Positions 1 through 8,946 of a stretch of 64,000 nt of DNA are shown here, in pieces (the first letter of the stretch is position 1; the number at the start of each line of letters is the position of its first letter). The notes under the pieces were generated by a model. The model saw only the letters and a list, made by a program, of their open reading frames with translations, was not told the DNA's origin and searched no databases. A program made the position numbers and the translations under genes. This DNA comes from Isochrysis galbana (taxonomy: Eukaryota > Haptophyta > Isochrysidales > Isochrysidaceae): positions 753,418 through 817,417 of the forward strand of contig CM030940.1 in assembly GCA_018136815.1 (NCBI GenBank), read 5' to 3'.

Positions 1-1650
1 GGCCAACAGCGACATTTCTTTTGCTGAGTGCATCCGCGCATGCCACCGCCACCGCTGTCAAGGCGGTAGTGAGCACGATGCACACCTGCTTTTCAAATTT
101 GGGAGCGAAGGAGAGCGTAAACATGCTTGCTATGACCAGGCTACCTGGGGGTGATATATCATTCGCAGGAACACCCCGGGCGCGACCGGCTTGTCGCGCT
201 TTTCGGCTCACAGGAGGAGTTCTAAATCCACGCATCCGAGCGAGCGCTTGTCGACGTCAAGCGTACCAATGCCATGGCGACCGGGCGCAAGCGAATCGAG
301 GCTTTCCTGCGGTGCGAGGGGCAATGATAGGTCAGAGCGGATGTGTGCCACCTTCAAGACACCGCGTGCCACCTACTAGTGGGCCCCCACATTGCTCGCG
401 AGAGCTCTGGGCTCTCCATGGCCACCACCTCCAGGCCATTCTTCGGCCGATCGCGGGCGATCGGACGTCGCGGAAGCTCCGCGTTTCTAATAGTGATGCG
501 CCCCACATTCACCACTCCGATTCCCTCCCGTGAGCGCCCGCCTGAATCTCCCAAAATAGCCCGCCACGCGCGGGGGAAGGGAGGGGAGTCACTCACCGAC
601 GCCATTGCCCTTCGTGGGGCGGGAGGGGGTCGTTCGGAGGGGGGAGGGAGTTGCCGGGGCAGGTAGGGGGGGGGCCTGAGGAATCCTTGGACACCCAGGG
701 GAGGTGGGAAATAGTGGTTAAAATGAGTGAGTGACCGGGCTAATAGAGGGAAAAAATCTCTGTTTTCTTAATGGTGCGCCCCTACTGTAGCATGAGTCCA
801 GCGACGGCGCAGGTTCGAGACGCACACGAGGTCCCAATGAACTCACCGATTCTATAGACATCCCCTATACTACAAAACGCAGTTAGACTAAAGCACCCTT
901 TTTATCAGTACTCCCTCTAGAGTAATATCCCTCGATCCCTAGTTCTCATCAAGATTCGGCCCATCTCGGCCGCTTGAGAATGGTTGAAATCGTGACGCGG
1001 GGTGGGAGCTCGGCGTCCTCCGCGGGGCTCCCGGGAGAGAGGGAGTAGGAGGTGTGTGTAGATTGTTAAAAAAACCTCGAGAGCGTGCGCGCGCCCCGGG
1101 AGGGCAGGAGTGCCTCAAAGGGGAGGGAGAGAGAAGAATGGCGAGGATACTTAATATTTGCGCAGGCGGCGAAGGAGGGAGAGGAGAAGACCCCCTCTCT
1201 CCTCTGAGTCTCTCCCACCATTCTCGCCGTCAAAATCTCTGTAAGAGAGAGGGCCGGTGAAGTGGATGGAAGGAGAGACCAGCGGGAGAACCGCACAGCT
1301 GGTGGGCGTCGTACACAGAGAGAGAGGGAGCGCGAAGTTTCTAGGAAGAAGCCGTATATGGTAGCCCACACACCCGCCGCCTTCTCACGAATGTTCAACA
1401 TCTTCCGCCTCCCCTCAGAGAGAGAGTAGCACTCCCTCTACTTTCCTCTCTCTCCCTCTCCCTGTCTTTCTCTCTCTCCCCCGCCCCTCTCTGGCTCCTC
1501 CGCCTCGCGCTCCCCTCGCAATCTTCGTCTTCCTCCCTCTCCTCTCCTGTTCTGCTCTCTCCTCTCAAACATATCGTCGCTGGAGAGCCAACTAACAAAC
1601 ACTCAACATTTTGTGTGTAGGTGCAGGATCCGTCCCCCTTAGGGAGAGAG
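1..1650. other. Intergenic, no gene recognised
   Basis: No reading frame here shows a recognisable domain. Frames are short, overlap on both strands and many lack an ATG. Positions 726-742 read AGTGAGTGACCGGGCTA, the reverse complement of the end of the repeat called R2 here (37432 and 43838), so a small R2 fragment lies on the minus strand. From about 1440 the plus strand becomes CT-rich. Confidence 0.5.
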
Positions 1651-1659
1651 AGGAGAGAG

Positions 1660-1665
1660 CAGAGA

Positions 1666-1722
<57 letters not shown>

Positions 1723-1860
1723 AGAGAGAGAACAGACAGAGAGCGAGAGCGAGAGAGACGAGAGAGAGAGAGAGGGAGAGGGAGGGAGCGAGAGAGAGAG
1801 GGGGGAAGGGAGGGAGGGAGGGAGATAAGGAGAGAGGGAGGGAAGAGGAAGAGAGGTCGG
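1660..1860. repeat. (GA)n microsatellite and purine tract
   Basis: An almost pure GA dinucleotide run at about 1668-1718 is followed by degenerate GAGAGGGAGG purine sequence to about 1860. Long open frames through it encode only Arg/Glu or Ser/Leu repeats and are artefacts. It lies 260-460 nt upstream of the ABCG start codon. Confidence 0.9.
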
Positions 1861-1914
1861 AGTCTCGCTCAACTCTCAACTCGCGGCGTTCCACAACCCG
1901 CTCTTCCACAGGCA

Positions 1915-2122
1915 GGCCCTACCCTTCTCCTCTCCTCGTCTCTCTCGCTCGCACACAATCTCTCTCTTCTCTCCTTTCTCCTGTCTCTGTTTCTCAATCT
2001 GAAGAGGGTGCCCCCCTTCTTCCCTCTCACTCTCCTCTCGTCTCCGGCTCCTCTCCACGAGGGCAGGCCTTCCCCTCCCTTCTCTGTCTCTCCCCCCTTC
2101 TTTCTCTCCCCCTCCCTCCCCG
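1915..2122 (+). promoter_or_regulatory. Pyrimidine-rich leader/promoter of ABCG gene
   Basis: About 200 nt of CT-rich sequence on the coding strand run up to the ATG at 2123. No TATA box is evident. Similar pyrimidine-rich stretches precede the Spc24 and C9-methyltransferase genes, so this is probably part of the 5' UTR or core promoter. That role is inferred from position. Confidence 0.4.
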
Positions 2123-3940
2123 ATGTCTGCGTTGCGTGCGGCTGGTGAGGACGTCTCTGCCAAGCGGCCTCGCTCCGTCTTCCGCTGGGAGGGCGTCAGC
2201 TACGGCGTGGGCAAGGGCAAGAAGGCCAAGGAAATCCTCAAGGCTCCGGGCATCTCGGGCTCGCTGGGTGGCGGAGAGCTCTGCGCTATCCTGGGGCCTT
2301 CAGGCGCGGGGAAGACCTCGCTACTCAACATCTTATCCAACCGAATCCGCTCGAAAGGCCCTTTCCAGCGCGTCTCCGGCACCATCACTCTCGACGGCGC
2401 CAAGCTGGGCGGAGCAAGGCTGCGCAAGCGCATCGCATACGTGATGCAGCAGGACCTGCTCTGCCCGACGTACACGCCGCGCGAGTCGCTCATGTTCTCG
2501 GCCAACCTGCGGCTTCCGCGCGCCATGCCCCGCGCCGAGAAGGAGGCGCTCGTCGAGAAGATGCTCGCTGATCTCGGCTTGATCGGCTGTGCTGACACCA
2601 TTGTCGGCGATGAGATGTTGCGCGGCATTTCGGGCGGCGAGAAGAAGCGAACTGCCATCGGAATCGAGCTGGTGATGCAGCCCAAGCTCGTCTTCCTTGA
2701 CGAGCCAACCTCTGGCCTAGACTCGTTCGCCGCCTACTCGGTCGTCAACAAGCTCGCCGGCCTGGCGCGCAACGATGGCTGCAACATCCTTACCACCATC
2801 CACCAGCCCTCTTCGGAGGTGTTCCACCTGTTTGACCGCATCATGCTCCTTGGCAGCGGCGAGCTCGTCTTCTTCGGCTCAATCACGACGCTGTCGCAGC
2901 GCCTTACTGCTGCCAATATTGGCTGCCCCGAGAACTACAATATCGCGGACCACGCACTCAACCTCATCCAGACTGCTGCTGCCGAGGGCACGCAAGCGAG
3001 CATCGAATTGCGCGAGAAGCTGCTTGACCCCATCTCGGTCAAGGTGGAGGCGGGCGAGAACGCGGGGCGCGGGTCACATGGCGACCTTGTGAAGTCTGTC
3101 GGCCCAGCCGCGTCCTTCTGGGGTCAGCTGATGGCCCTCAGCCGCCGCGAGCTCCTCGGCGTGTGGCGCAACAAGCCGGGGCTCATCGCCTCGCTCCTTG
3201 CACCGCTCTTGCTCAATCTCTTCTTTGCCCTCATTTTCCTGGGCGTCGGCGATGTGTACGCCACGGACTATACCACAATGTCGCACTTTGGTGGCCTCAC
3301 GCAGGTGGCCATCGGCGGCATGTTCCAGGCGGCCCAGCCGCTGCTGCTGCGCTTCCCGCTCGACCGTGCTATCTTCCTGCGTGAATATGCTACTTCTTCA
3401 TATGGTGCGGTACCGTACTTCCTTTCCAAGAGCATGATCGAGCTGCCGCAGTCGCTCATCGCATCTTTCCTCACGTGGATCGCCGTCTACTGGCTGATGG
3501 GCTTCCATGGCTCGTTCGTCTACGCCACTCTGGTCTTCTGGCTCACCGGCCTAGCTGCTGCCTCGACCGCCCTCCTCGTCGGGTGTCTTGCGACCAACCC
3601 CGAGGTGGCGCAGCAGGTAGCCCCTGCCATTTTTGTGCCGCAGCTGCTCTTCGCCGGCTTCTTCATCGCGACGGAGCAGATCCCAGTCTGGCTCCGCTGG
3701 GCGCAGTACCTCTGCTCCCTCAAGTACGGTATCAACCTGCTCATCCTCAACGAGTTTGGGAACGCCACACGTGCGGACTGGCCTGAGCCGCAACAACTGG
3801 AGGCCCAAGGTATCATAGACCAGAACGACATTGACCCTGACTATTGGTGGGTCAACCTGCTCGTCCTCCTCGCTCTCACTGTCGCATTCCGCGGGGCCGC
3901 CATCCTCGTCCTCTCGCGCCGCGCCGCCTCCTTCTTCTGA
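2123..3940 (+). CDS. ABCG-subfamily half-transporter
   Basis: Single-exon 605-residue protein in the reverse ABC half-transporter layout: nucleotide-binding domain first (about 20-300), then a membrane domain (about 320-605). Visible motifs are Walker A GPSGAGKT (58-65), the Q-loop around 105-111, signature ISGGEKKR (169-176), Walker B KLVFLDEP (188-195) and the H-loop in TIHQPSSE (225-232). The C-terminal half has about six hydrophobic segments typical of ABC2_membrane. Length fits ABCG/White half-transporters, which dimerise and export lipids, sterols or small hydrophobic compounds; the substrate cannot be told from sequence. The ATG at 2123 is the first in frame after the CT-rich leader, and the ORF is intact. 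A 212-residue antisense frame is a GC-rich shadow. Confidence 0.95.
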   Translation: MSALRAAGEDVSAKRPRSVFRWEGVSYGVGKGKKAKEILKAPGISGSLGGGELCAILGPSGAGKTSLLNILSNRIRSKGPFQRVSGTITLDGAKLGGARLRKRIAYVMQQDLLCPTYTPRESLMFSANLRLPRAMPRAEKEALVEKMLADLGLIGCADTIVGDEMLRGISGGEKKRTAIGIELVMQPKLVFLDEPTSGLDSFAAYSVVNKLAGLARNDGCNILTTIHQPSSEVFHLFDRIMLLGSGELVFFGSITTLSQRLTAANIGCPENYNIADHALNLIQTAAAEGTQASIELREKLLDPISVKVEAGENAGRGSHGDLVKSVGPAASFWGQLMALSRRELLGVWRNKPGLIASLLAPLLLNLFFALIFLGVGDVYATDYTTMSHFGGLTQVAIGGMFQAAQPLLLRFPLDRAIFLREYATSSYGAVPYFLSKSMIELPQSLIASFLTWIAVYWLMGFHGSFVYATLVFWLTGLAAASTALLVGCLATNPEVAQQVAPAIFVPQLLFAGFFIATEQIPVWLRWAQYLCSLKYGINLLILNEFGNATRADWPEPQQLEAQGIIDQNDIDPDYWWVNLLVLLALTVAFRGAAILVLSRRAASFF

Positions 3941-4460
3941 GCCTAGGGCAAGGTGCCTCTTGCGAGCCGCAACCAACTGAGGCCGCCTCTGAGCGTACTT
4001 TGCTGGTGAGATGGCGCTCAGACGTGGGTCCCCATGCGACGCGCACCGCCTGGCGGTGATGCTGGAACAATGAGGCGTGCTGTAAGTTCGATGGATGCGC
4101 GCTTGGGCCCCGCGTGAGCCGAGCGCTCCGTGAGAGATTCTCATTGCTCCTACCACAGCTATGTGGGTATCTCTAGTGGCAAACATCAACTAAATAGTTC
4201 AGCACAATGCACGCACAGCATCGTTTGTATCCACGATCTCTCTCTCTCTCTCTCTCTCTCTTGTAGGTTCCCTGGTCAGCAACCGCTTCAGTGGTGATTG
4301 GTAAGAATAAATAATAATTAATGTTGTATTCTAGCCAACCCCACTTTGGACACAAATTTTCAGTCGCCCGGAATCCCGCCATGCCTGACAGAGCCAGGTG
4401 TCCGAGTGCTACCGGAGGGTGGGGGCACTGCCCCTCCCCTCGATATTTGTCCCCCCTCGA
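3941..4460. other. Intergenic with short (CT)n run
   Basis: 3' flank of the ABCG gene. It contains a pure (CT)n run at about 4232-4261 followed by TTGTAGG, and AT-rich sequence near 4300-4330. No coding signal was seen. Confidence 0.5.
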
Positions 4461-4464
4461 GTGC

Positions 4465-4610
4465 ACGCACCAACCCCGCGTACCCCAGCGCGTCCTCTCC
4501 TCGAGTCCACGCTAGGGGAAAACCCCTGCTTTCGGGTAAAAACAACGCTGGGGGGGGGCGGGGGGGGGGGGGGGAGCACTGGTGAAATTAGGGACCCCAT
4601 TGGGGAGAGC
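4465..4610. repeat. Dispersed repeat copy (pair of 38255-38395)
   Basis: Shares a long stretch with 38255-38395: a GCACGCACC start, the CCTCTCCTCGAG core, a GGGGAAACCCC-like palindrome, GGTAAAAACAACGC and then a long G-run followed by GTGAAAT. The G-runs differ in length. It is a diverged dispersed repeat, probably part of the non-LTR retroelement family. Confidence 0.7.
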
Positions 4611-5570
4611 GGCAGTCTTTTCGAAAGTCGACGCGCGAAGCCTCTTGGCTAGCATTCGTGGGAACAACACGCTACCGGCCTTTTGGAAGCAAGCGCTCGA
4701 TAATTTCAGACGGATTAGGTTCCTTAGGGAAACCAGCACGCGGGAAGGGACCCGTGGATCCCCGATATGGTATAACTGTTTCCATAAAGCTCCGGCATTA
4801 CACATTACATCACTCACATAGGGCTAAGTGGGAGTCTTTACAAACGGTTATTGTGCATAATACGATTAACCCGGACACGGGAGATATATACACCACGGAG
4901 GAATGCGCGGCTTACCTGCCGGAAGGAGAACGTTGGATACGCCATAGGCAGGCAACTACATCTCGATAGGTCCATTTCTGAAGTCATGGGAGAAGATAGC
5001 CGAATGGTGAATGGTCTAGATCGAGAATAGCGAATAGCAGACGGCACCAACGAATATATGGACCTTCTTAGAGAGAAAGCGGTAACTCCTCCCCCCGCTC
5101 TGGGGGAACATGAGTTAGCCCCCCAAGAAGACCCGGACGCGCATGACCTAGGAGACATTCTAGTGGACAAGGATCATCGTTACTATTATTTGCGCCGAAG
5201 TGGCGGCTATCACGTAGTCAAGCTTAACGTTATGGGAGAGCCCCATATCCATGAGAGGGCCAACCCGCAGACGTAAGTGAGGATACACGGGGAGGACCAT
5301 CACCTATCAAAAAGGCCCCTCAGCCATGTACGTCTCAAGGGCAGGAGGTTCCATTCCAAACTTGTGGGAAACAATGCTACCGTACAAGCACGTATGCATG
5401 TTGGTGAAAAGATTAGCCACCCGGAGGTATGCCCCGACGTCACCGAGGAACGTGCCCAGGAAGTTCTCGCCGAGGAACGTGCGTGCCCTTCACCTGCTTG
5501 TGGTCGGCTTATAGACGCGAGACACGAGCACGTGTGTCCTTCTCCCGGGCCTCATCCTCCCTGACCCAGC
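4590..5570 (+). pseudogene. Decayed non-LTR retroelement coding fragments
   Basis: Consecutive plus-strand pieces in different frames look like the C-terminal part of a LINE ORF2. One near 4660-4790 contains LPAFWKQALDNFR and a later PIWYN, a spacing seen after the reverse-transcriptase core in L1/Tad-like elements. It is followed by 4800-4969 (ending GERWIRHRQATTSR), 5058-5276 (YYYLRRSGGYHVV) and 5277-5564, which has closely spaced Cys/His near its end. Stops and frame changes separate the pieces, so the copy is dead. No RT catalytic motif is visible; the assignment rests on the weak FW...WYN pattern and on LINE tails elsewhere in the window. Confidence 0.4.
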
Positions 5571-5574
5571 GTGC

Positions 5575-5762
5575 CGTGGAATTCCCCGATTTCCAACGTT
5601 TATCGTTTATCGATTATCCCCCCCCCCAGGAAGCTCCGGGGGGGAATTCTAGATTCCATCCTTTATCGATTATCGATTATCCCCCCCTAGGGAGCCCCAG
5701 GGGGGGAATTCCAGATTCCATCCTTTATCGATTATCCCCCCCCCCTAGGGCCGTCAGGACAA
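5575..5762. repeat. Tandem repeat with TTATCGATTATC units
   Basis: Three roughly 60-nt units. Each contains TTTATCGATTATC followed by a C-run, TAGGGAGCCCCA-like sequence, a G-run, and AATTC(C/T)AGATTCCATCC. The C-run and G-run in each unit can pair, so each unit is a potential hairpin. Confidence 0.8.
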
Positions 5763-6393
5763 TCTTAAGTAAGAGCGATCCTTACGAGATACCACTTAAG
5801 AGGGTGCAACCTCAGGTTTGGTTGTTTTTTCGGCAAGTGCCCCCCATGTGGCATGTGGACGGTATAAGTTCTACTTAAAGTACCCCCTTATTAAGGTACA
5901 CGCATGTATGTGCGCAGGCGCAGCTGCGTCTTTTTTTGGATTCGTTTTGTTTTTCCACAAGAGAATGATCACAAATACTCAAATACTGCGAGGGCTATGC
6001 GATTTGACCGCAGAAAAGGGGACATCGCAGCCAGTCCCGCCCTTTCACCGCGCCCTCGCTCCTCTTCAGCCAAACCAAAGCAGGTGGTTGCACCCCACCC
6101 CACCGTACGAAGGCGCGCAGGCGTCCCATAGGCGGGAGGAGATGCGTCCACAGAGGCGGGCGGAGAGGCGCGCCAACGTCTCCTGACCGGGAGGGACAGT
6201 GGCTGGGTTGAGCGAGGGCAGCGCCGGGCGAGCGGAAGCCCCGACGTCGAGCGCCTCAACGGCTGGTGCGTGCCGAGTGCGTCGTGGGGCAAGTGCAGCG
6301 GCCCCGACGTCGAGCGCCTCGCCGACGGCACGTGCGTGCCCAGTTTGTTGTCGGTTGAGTGCAGCGGCCCCGATGTCGAGCGCGTACTGTAAG

Positions 6394-6777
6394 ATGTGGG
6401 TCTACCTCCGTGACAGCCTATTCGACGATGGTCCCTACGACGTCTTCCGCTTGATGAGTCTCTTGGGTGGCATGCTCTTCTGGTTTATCGTTAGTGCTAT
6501 AGCCGCAGCAGTCATCGCGTCGGGGGGTGGCCTTGCGAAGGTCGGGATCGCGGTCGGGGTGGTTTTCGCGCTGTTCATTCTTCTCCCCTTGGTACTGTGG
6601 AAGATAAAGTATATTCGCTTTTATAAGACGGAGAAAATGCAACTGAGCTTTGAGGCGGAGGTCGTTTGCCTTCCTTTGGTACCCCTCGTTTCCAAATACG
6701 CGATGTGTCGGTACAAAAAAAATCTTATTGTATTTGAGCAAAGTCACCCACCTCACAGTGCTCAACCATGTCTATAA
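6394..6777 (+). CDS. Hypothetical two-TM protein in repeat R1
   Basis: From the ATG at 6394 a 127-residue frame encodes two strong hydrophobic segments (about residues 21-45 and 49-71) followed by KIKYIRFYKTEKMQ and a basic tail. An ATG at 6373 in the same frame is an alternative start. The 3' part (from 6658) is repeated at 33249, so the frame lies at least partly in a dispersed repeat (R1). It has lower GC than its neighbours. I do not recognise the family. It may be a mobile-element or virus-derived gene, or a chance frame. Confidence 0.35.
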   Translation: MWVYLRDSLFDDGPYDVFRLMSLLGGMLFWFIVSAIAAAVIASGGGLAKVGIAVGVVFALFILLPLVLWKIKYIRFYKTEKMQLSFEAEVVCLPLVPLVSKYAMCRYKKNLIVFEQSHPPHSAQPCL

Positions 6778-7520
6778 ATGGAATGGCGGCTGATGATGTA
6801 GTACTCAAGCGATTGAAATGGATAACAACAAAAATGGACGATAACTTTAAAAAATTCATCTTACCTCTCTTTCGGCCATATGGCACTTCTAAATCTGCCA
6901 TGCAGGTTATGGCGGAAGCATTGGACAGCATCAGTCCGCCGCCGCCCGCCGCCGGTTGGGGTCAACCCGGGGGGGAGCAACAACTCCCTGAGGAGGCTGC
7001 TTGAGTCGAACCCAAATTTGTGGACGTACACTTCCGAATGTCAGTGCTTATTCAGTTCATTCGATTTCAAGCACAATACGAACATTAAAGACACCTTACA
7101 TGCCATTTGCGAGGCTGATAAATCATTCACACTGGTTTTTATGATACACACTCTCTTGAGCAAGTTCACTGCGAAAACAATCATCGATATGAGTCGTGAT
7201 GATCTGCTTCGTAAAATCAAAGCTGCTCACGTCGATTCGGGATTAACTCCCCACCTCCAAGAATTGCTAGAAGGTGTCGATTCGGGTTCAGCTCCCCAAG
7301 TAAAGATTGAAAACAAAAGGCCGCTTATCGGTTCGGGTTCAGCTCCCGTAAAGATTGAACCCACAAGGCCCAGCAACATCAAATACAAAAAAGCTCGGTC
7401 CTAGGACACCGAGCCGAGCTCACCTGCCGAGCGAGTCCACCGCGGCAAGGGGGGGGGGCGTACATCTCATGTGAGCGTCTCCACGGGGTGCTCCTCAAGC
7501 AGCGCCATCACGCGCGATTG
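6650..7520 (+). repeat. Dispersed repeat R1, copy 1
   Basis: The segments 6655-6760 and 7240-7520 align closely with 33249-33332 plus 33583-33920, including the distinctive GAGGTCGTTTGCCTTC opening and the TCCACGGGGTGCTC stretch near the end. Copy 1 keeps about 480 nt of internal coding sequence missing from copy 2. Copy 1 also preserves the uninterrupted site into which a LINE tail inserted in copy 2. Confidence 0.85.
6768..7404 (+). pseudogene. R1 repeat ORF broken by a frameshift
   Basis: Two overlapping frames look like one protein. The first starts at ATG 6768 (MSINGMAADDVVLKRLKW) and is convincing to about 6940. The second is convincing from about 6985 (LLESNPNLWTYTSE) to a stop at 7402-7404. 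They switch in a C/G homopolymer zone (6940-6975), suggesting an indel or sequencing error. Codon use is AT-rich, unlike host genes here. The C-terminus carries a tandem motif, GSAPQVKIENKRP then GSAPVKIEPTRP. Part of this 3' end recurs at 33630-33800. The family is not recognised; an element- or virus-derived gene is plausible. Confidence 0.45.
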
Positions 7521-7636
7521 GTGTGTTGGTGTGCAGGTGTGTTTCTCCCTCCTCGCGCCCCCCACCGGCCCTCCCTCCCACCAAAAAAGGGAGGAAACCC
7601 CAACAACGCCCCCCCCCCCCCCCCCCGCTCTCTCAG

Positions 7637-7990
7637 GGAAGCGGCCTTGCGGTGGCCGCCGCCGGCGTCGCGCTCGCCGTCGCGTCGGTGCCCCGAGGGC
7701 GCCACTTCTCGCACCCCCATCACACGCTCGGGATCGTCGCCTTCGCCCTCGCCCTGCTGCAGCCGCTCAACGCGCTCGTGCGCGGCCCGCCCGCCGCCCG
7801 CACCACGCGCCGCGCCGTGTGGCGGGTCGCGCACAAGGGGACGGGCTACGCGGTGCTCGGCGTGGGCGTCTACCAGGCCCTCTCGGGGCGCGCCCTCATG
7901 CCGAGCCAAGGCGACGCTGTTCTCGTCGCGTACGTGGTGCTCCTGGGCCTCTCCTTCGGGGTGCTCGCGGGGGGGCTCATGGTAGGGTGA
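7637..7990 (+). pseudogene. Orphan cytochrome b561-like exon
   Basis: An open frame starts right after a CTCTCTCAG acceptor-like sequence (ending 7636). It encodes about 115 residues with four hydrophobic stretches and the b561 pattern: a His cluster (FSHPHHTLG), then LLQPLNALVR, then RRAVWRVAHKGTGY. In the b561/DOMON family such His residues bind haem, and this QP...R..W...H spacing is characteristic. A GTAGGG donor-like site is at 7982, just before the stop at 7988. No upstream DOMON or other b561 exons were found, and the flanks are repeat sequence. It is either a captured exon or the remains of a gene split by insertions. Confidence 0.5.
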
Positions 7991-8252
7991 GAGTCCCCAC
8001 GGAGAGGGGAAGAAACCCTGAGTGAAAGGAGACCAAATGAAGGCAAGCCGCCTGGAGGCGATATTGAAACGGGAGGCACAAACGAAACACAAGACGTCTT
8101 CCGCTTGATGGGTCCCCGTGTTTAAAAAAAACATTTGAAGATTAATGGGTCCCCGTGTTTATGTTTGTTTGCGCGCGGTCAACCCCCGAGTCAGGGGAGA
8201 AGTTAGGGGTCAGCAGAAATTATATACCTAAAAAGCCGGGAGGGGGAGGGGT

Positions 8253-8790
8253 GTGACAAAAAAAGGGAACCTCGAGTTGCACCCTCTTATTAGTAACGGC
8301 GAAGGTCGGGTTCTTTCAAAGGTTAAAAAAACAACGCGAGAACATGGGGCTACACGCCCCGAGCAACAAACATGTTCGGAAAATGATAAGCCCTCTGTAC
8401 ACTATAGACAAGGATTTCAACCTAGGAGCATCAGAAGACCTCTTGCCGGCGGCGAGAGCCTGGACATACGGAACATCACCTTGGGTAGCCAATCTCTTAA
8501 TAGGAATCACACCGGAAATCAATAAAGATCTCACGTTCACGTTATACAAATGAGGAAAATCCGAGTCGAAACTAGATCAAGGGACGAGCCACAGTCTCCC
8601 ACCCCCTTCTCTCCAACTCCCGGCCGAAGCAGCGCGCGCGGCCTCCCTGGAACCAGCTTCTCCGCGAAAGAGGGAACTGGGGAAGGGGGAGGGGGTTGTT
8701 AGGGGTTAAGGTTGGGTAGTAGGGAGGTTCACTAGCAAGCTGCCTCACGCCGCACATGTAGCGGGAATTTTTAAGAAGATTTTTTTCTAA
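8253..8790 (+). mobile_element. 5'-truncated copy of HAL1-like non-LTR element
   Basis: Homologous to the 3' part of the minus-strand element at 42050-43823. Both contain the HAPSNKH...MISPLYT...DKDFN...SEDLL coding block, then the ACGAGCCACAGTCTCCC noncoding tail. Both end in GCGGG, a T-run, AAGAAG and a T-run. The copy starts inside the coding region and keeps the 3' end, as target-primed reverse transcription would leave it. The tail ends about 160 nt beyond the GYF gene's stop codon (convergent). Confidence 0.75.
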
Positions 8791-8946
8791 TCTACGTACG
8801 AATCCATTGCGATCGTAGGATTCTACTAGTCTTCCCCGCCATGGCGGCCCTGACGGCCCAACGTTATGGATTGGGAATCATGTCACTATCGGCACGACCG
8901 TTGCTGCAGCAAAACAACTCTAGAGGTCGGGACCTACCCGCAAACC

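Noticed and set aside
1611-2444. 277-residue plus-strand frame overlapping the ABCG start
   Set aside because: Its N-terminal half is (GA)n-encoded Arg/Glu repeat and its end is an out-of-frame reading of the ABCG gene.
3551-4189. 212-residue antisense frame under the ABCG gene
   Set aside because: Shadow of a GC-rich coding strand; no domain and no ATG-associated context.
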